DNA of 6,456 bases. Origin: JBFHKO01 sp041595355 (lineage in GTDB: Bacteria > Pseudomonadota > Gammaproteobacteria > Enterobacterales > Aeromonadaceae). Within the stretch, counting starts at the first letter, position 1, and each line of letters begins with the position of its first letter. Positions 6,448-6,456 of the stretch are shown in pieces. A model generated the notes under the pieces. It was not told where the DNA came from. It saw nothing but the letters and a program-made list of their open reading frames with translations, and did not search any database. Both the position numbers and the translations under genes were made by a program. The stretch is taken from contig JBFHKO010000151.1 in NCBI GenBank assembly GCA_041595355.1, positions 1-6,456 of the forward strand, written 5' to 3'.

Positions 6448-6456
6448 GGACAAAAC

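Larger units (their letters stand above)
6059..6456. other. Gene-free 3' region with a shift to AT-rich sequence
   Basis: No open frame here looks like a gene on either strand. The first ~120 bases keep the high GC of the operon and hold a hairpin. From about 6180 on the sequence is clearly AT-richer, with T- and A-runs and a C7 run (6394-6400). This marks a change of origin or function: the edge of an accessory insertion, a mobile-element remnant, or a long upstream region of a gene beyond the right edge. Confidence 0.7.

Overview
The window is GC-rich and tightly packed over its first ~6.1 kb. It looks like a gammaproteobacterial chromosome, most likely Aeromonas or a close relative. That placement is inferred from the close resemblance of the first gene to enterobacterial YidE, the base composition, and the gene types; no marker gene fixes it.

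Layout. Positions 1-1038 (minus strand) hold the N-terminal 346 codons of a YidE-type AspT/YidE/YbjL family transporter, cut off by the left window edge. Positions 1039-1333 are a divergent intergenic region with two GC-rich stem-loops, one of them about 50 nt long. Positions 1334-6058 (plus strand) form a three-gene operon: a TonB-dependent outer-membrane receptor, a periplasmic YfiR-family (DUF4154) protein, and an inner-membrane c-di-GMP enzyme with a periplasmic sensor region, HAMP, GGDEF and EAL domains. One base separates the first two genes, and the last two overlap by one base. Positions 6059-6456 hold no credible gene. After about 6180 this stretch turns AT-richer, and it contains two nested pairs of perfect inverted repeats that suggest a small non-autonomous mobile element or a similar structure.

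How the genes may work together. In Pseudomonas aeruginosa the periplasmic protein YfiR represses the membrane diguanylate cyclase YfiN, and the outer-membrane lipoprotein YfiB relieves this by sequestering YfiR. Here YfiR and a YfiN-like protein are kept, but the outer-membrane partner encoded next to them is a TonB-dependent receptor, and the enzyme has gained an intact EAL domain. The operon therefore reads as a possible cell-envelope relay from outer membrane through periplasm to cytoplasmic c-di-GMP, linking uptake or sensing of an unidentified ligand to biofilm or motility decisions. The architecture is seen in the sequence; the signalling logic is inferred.
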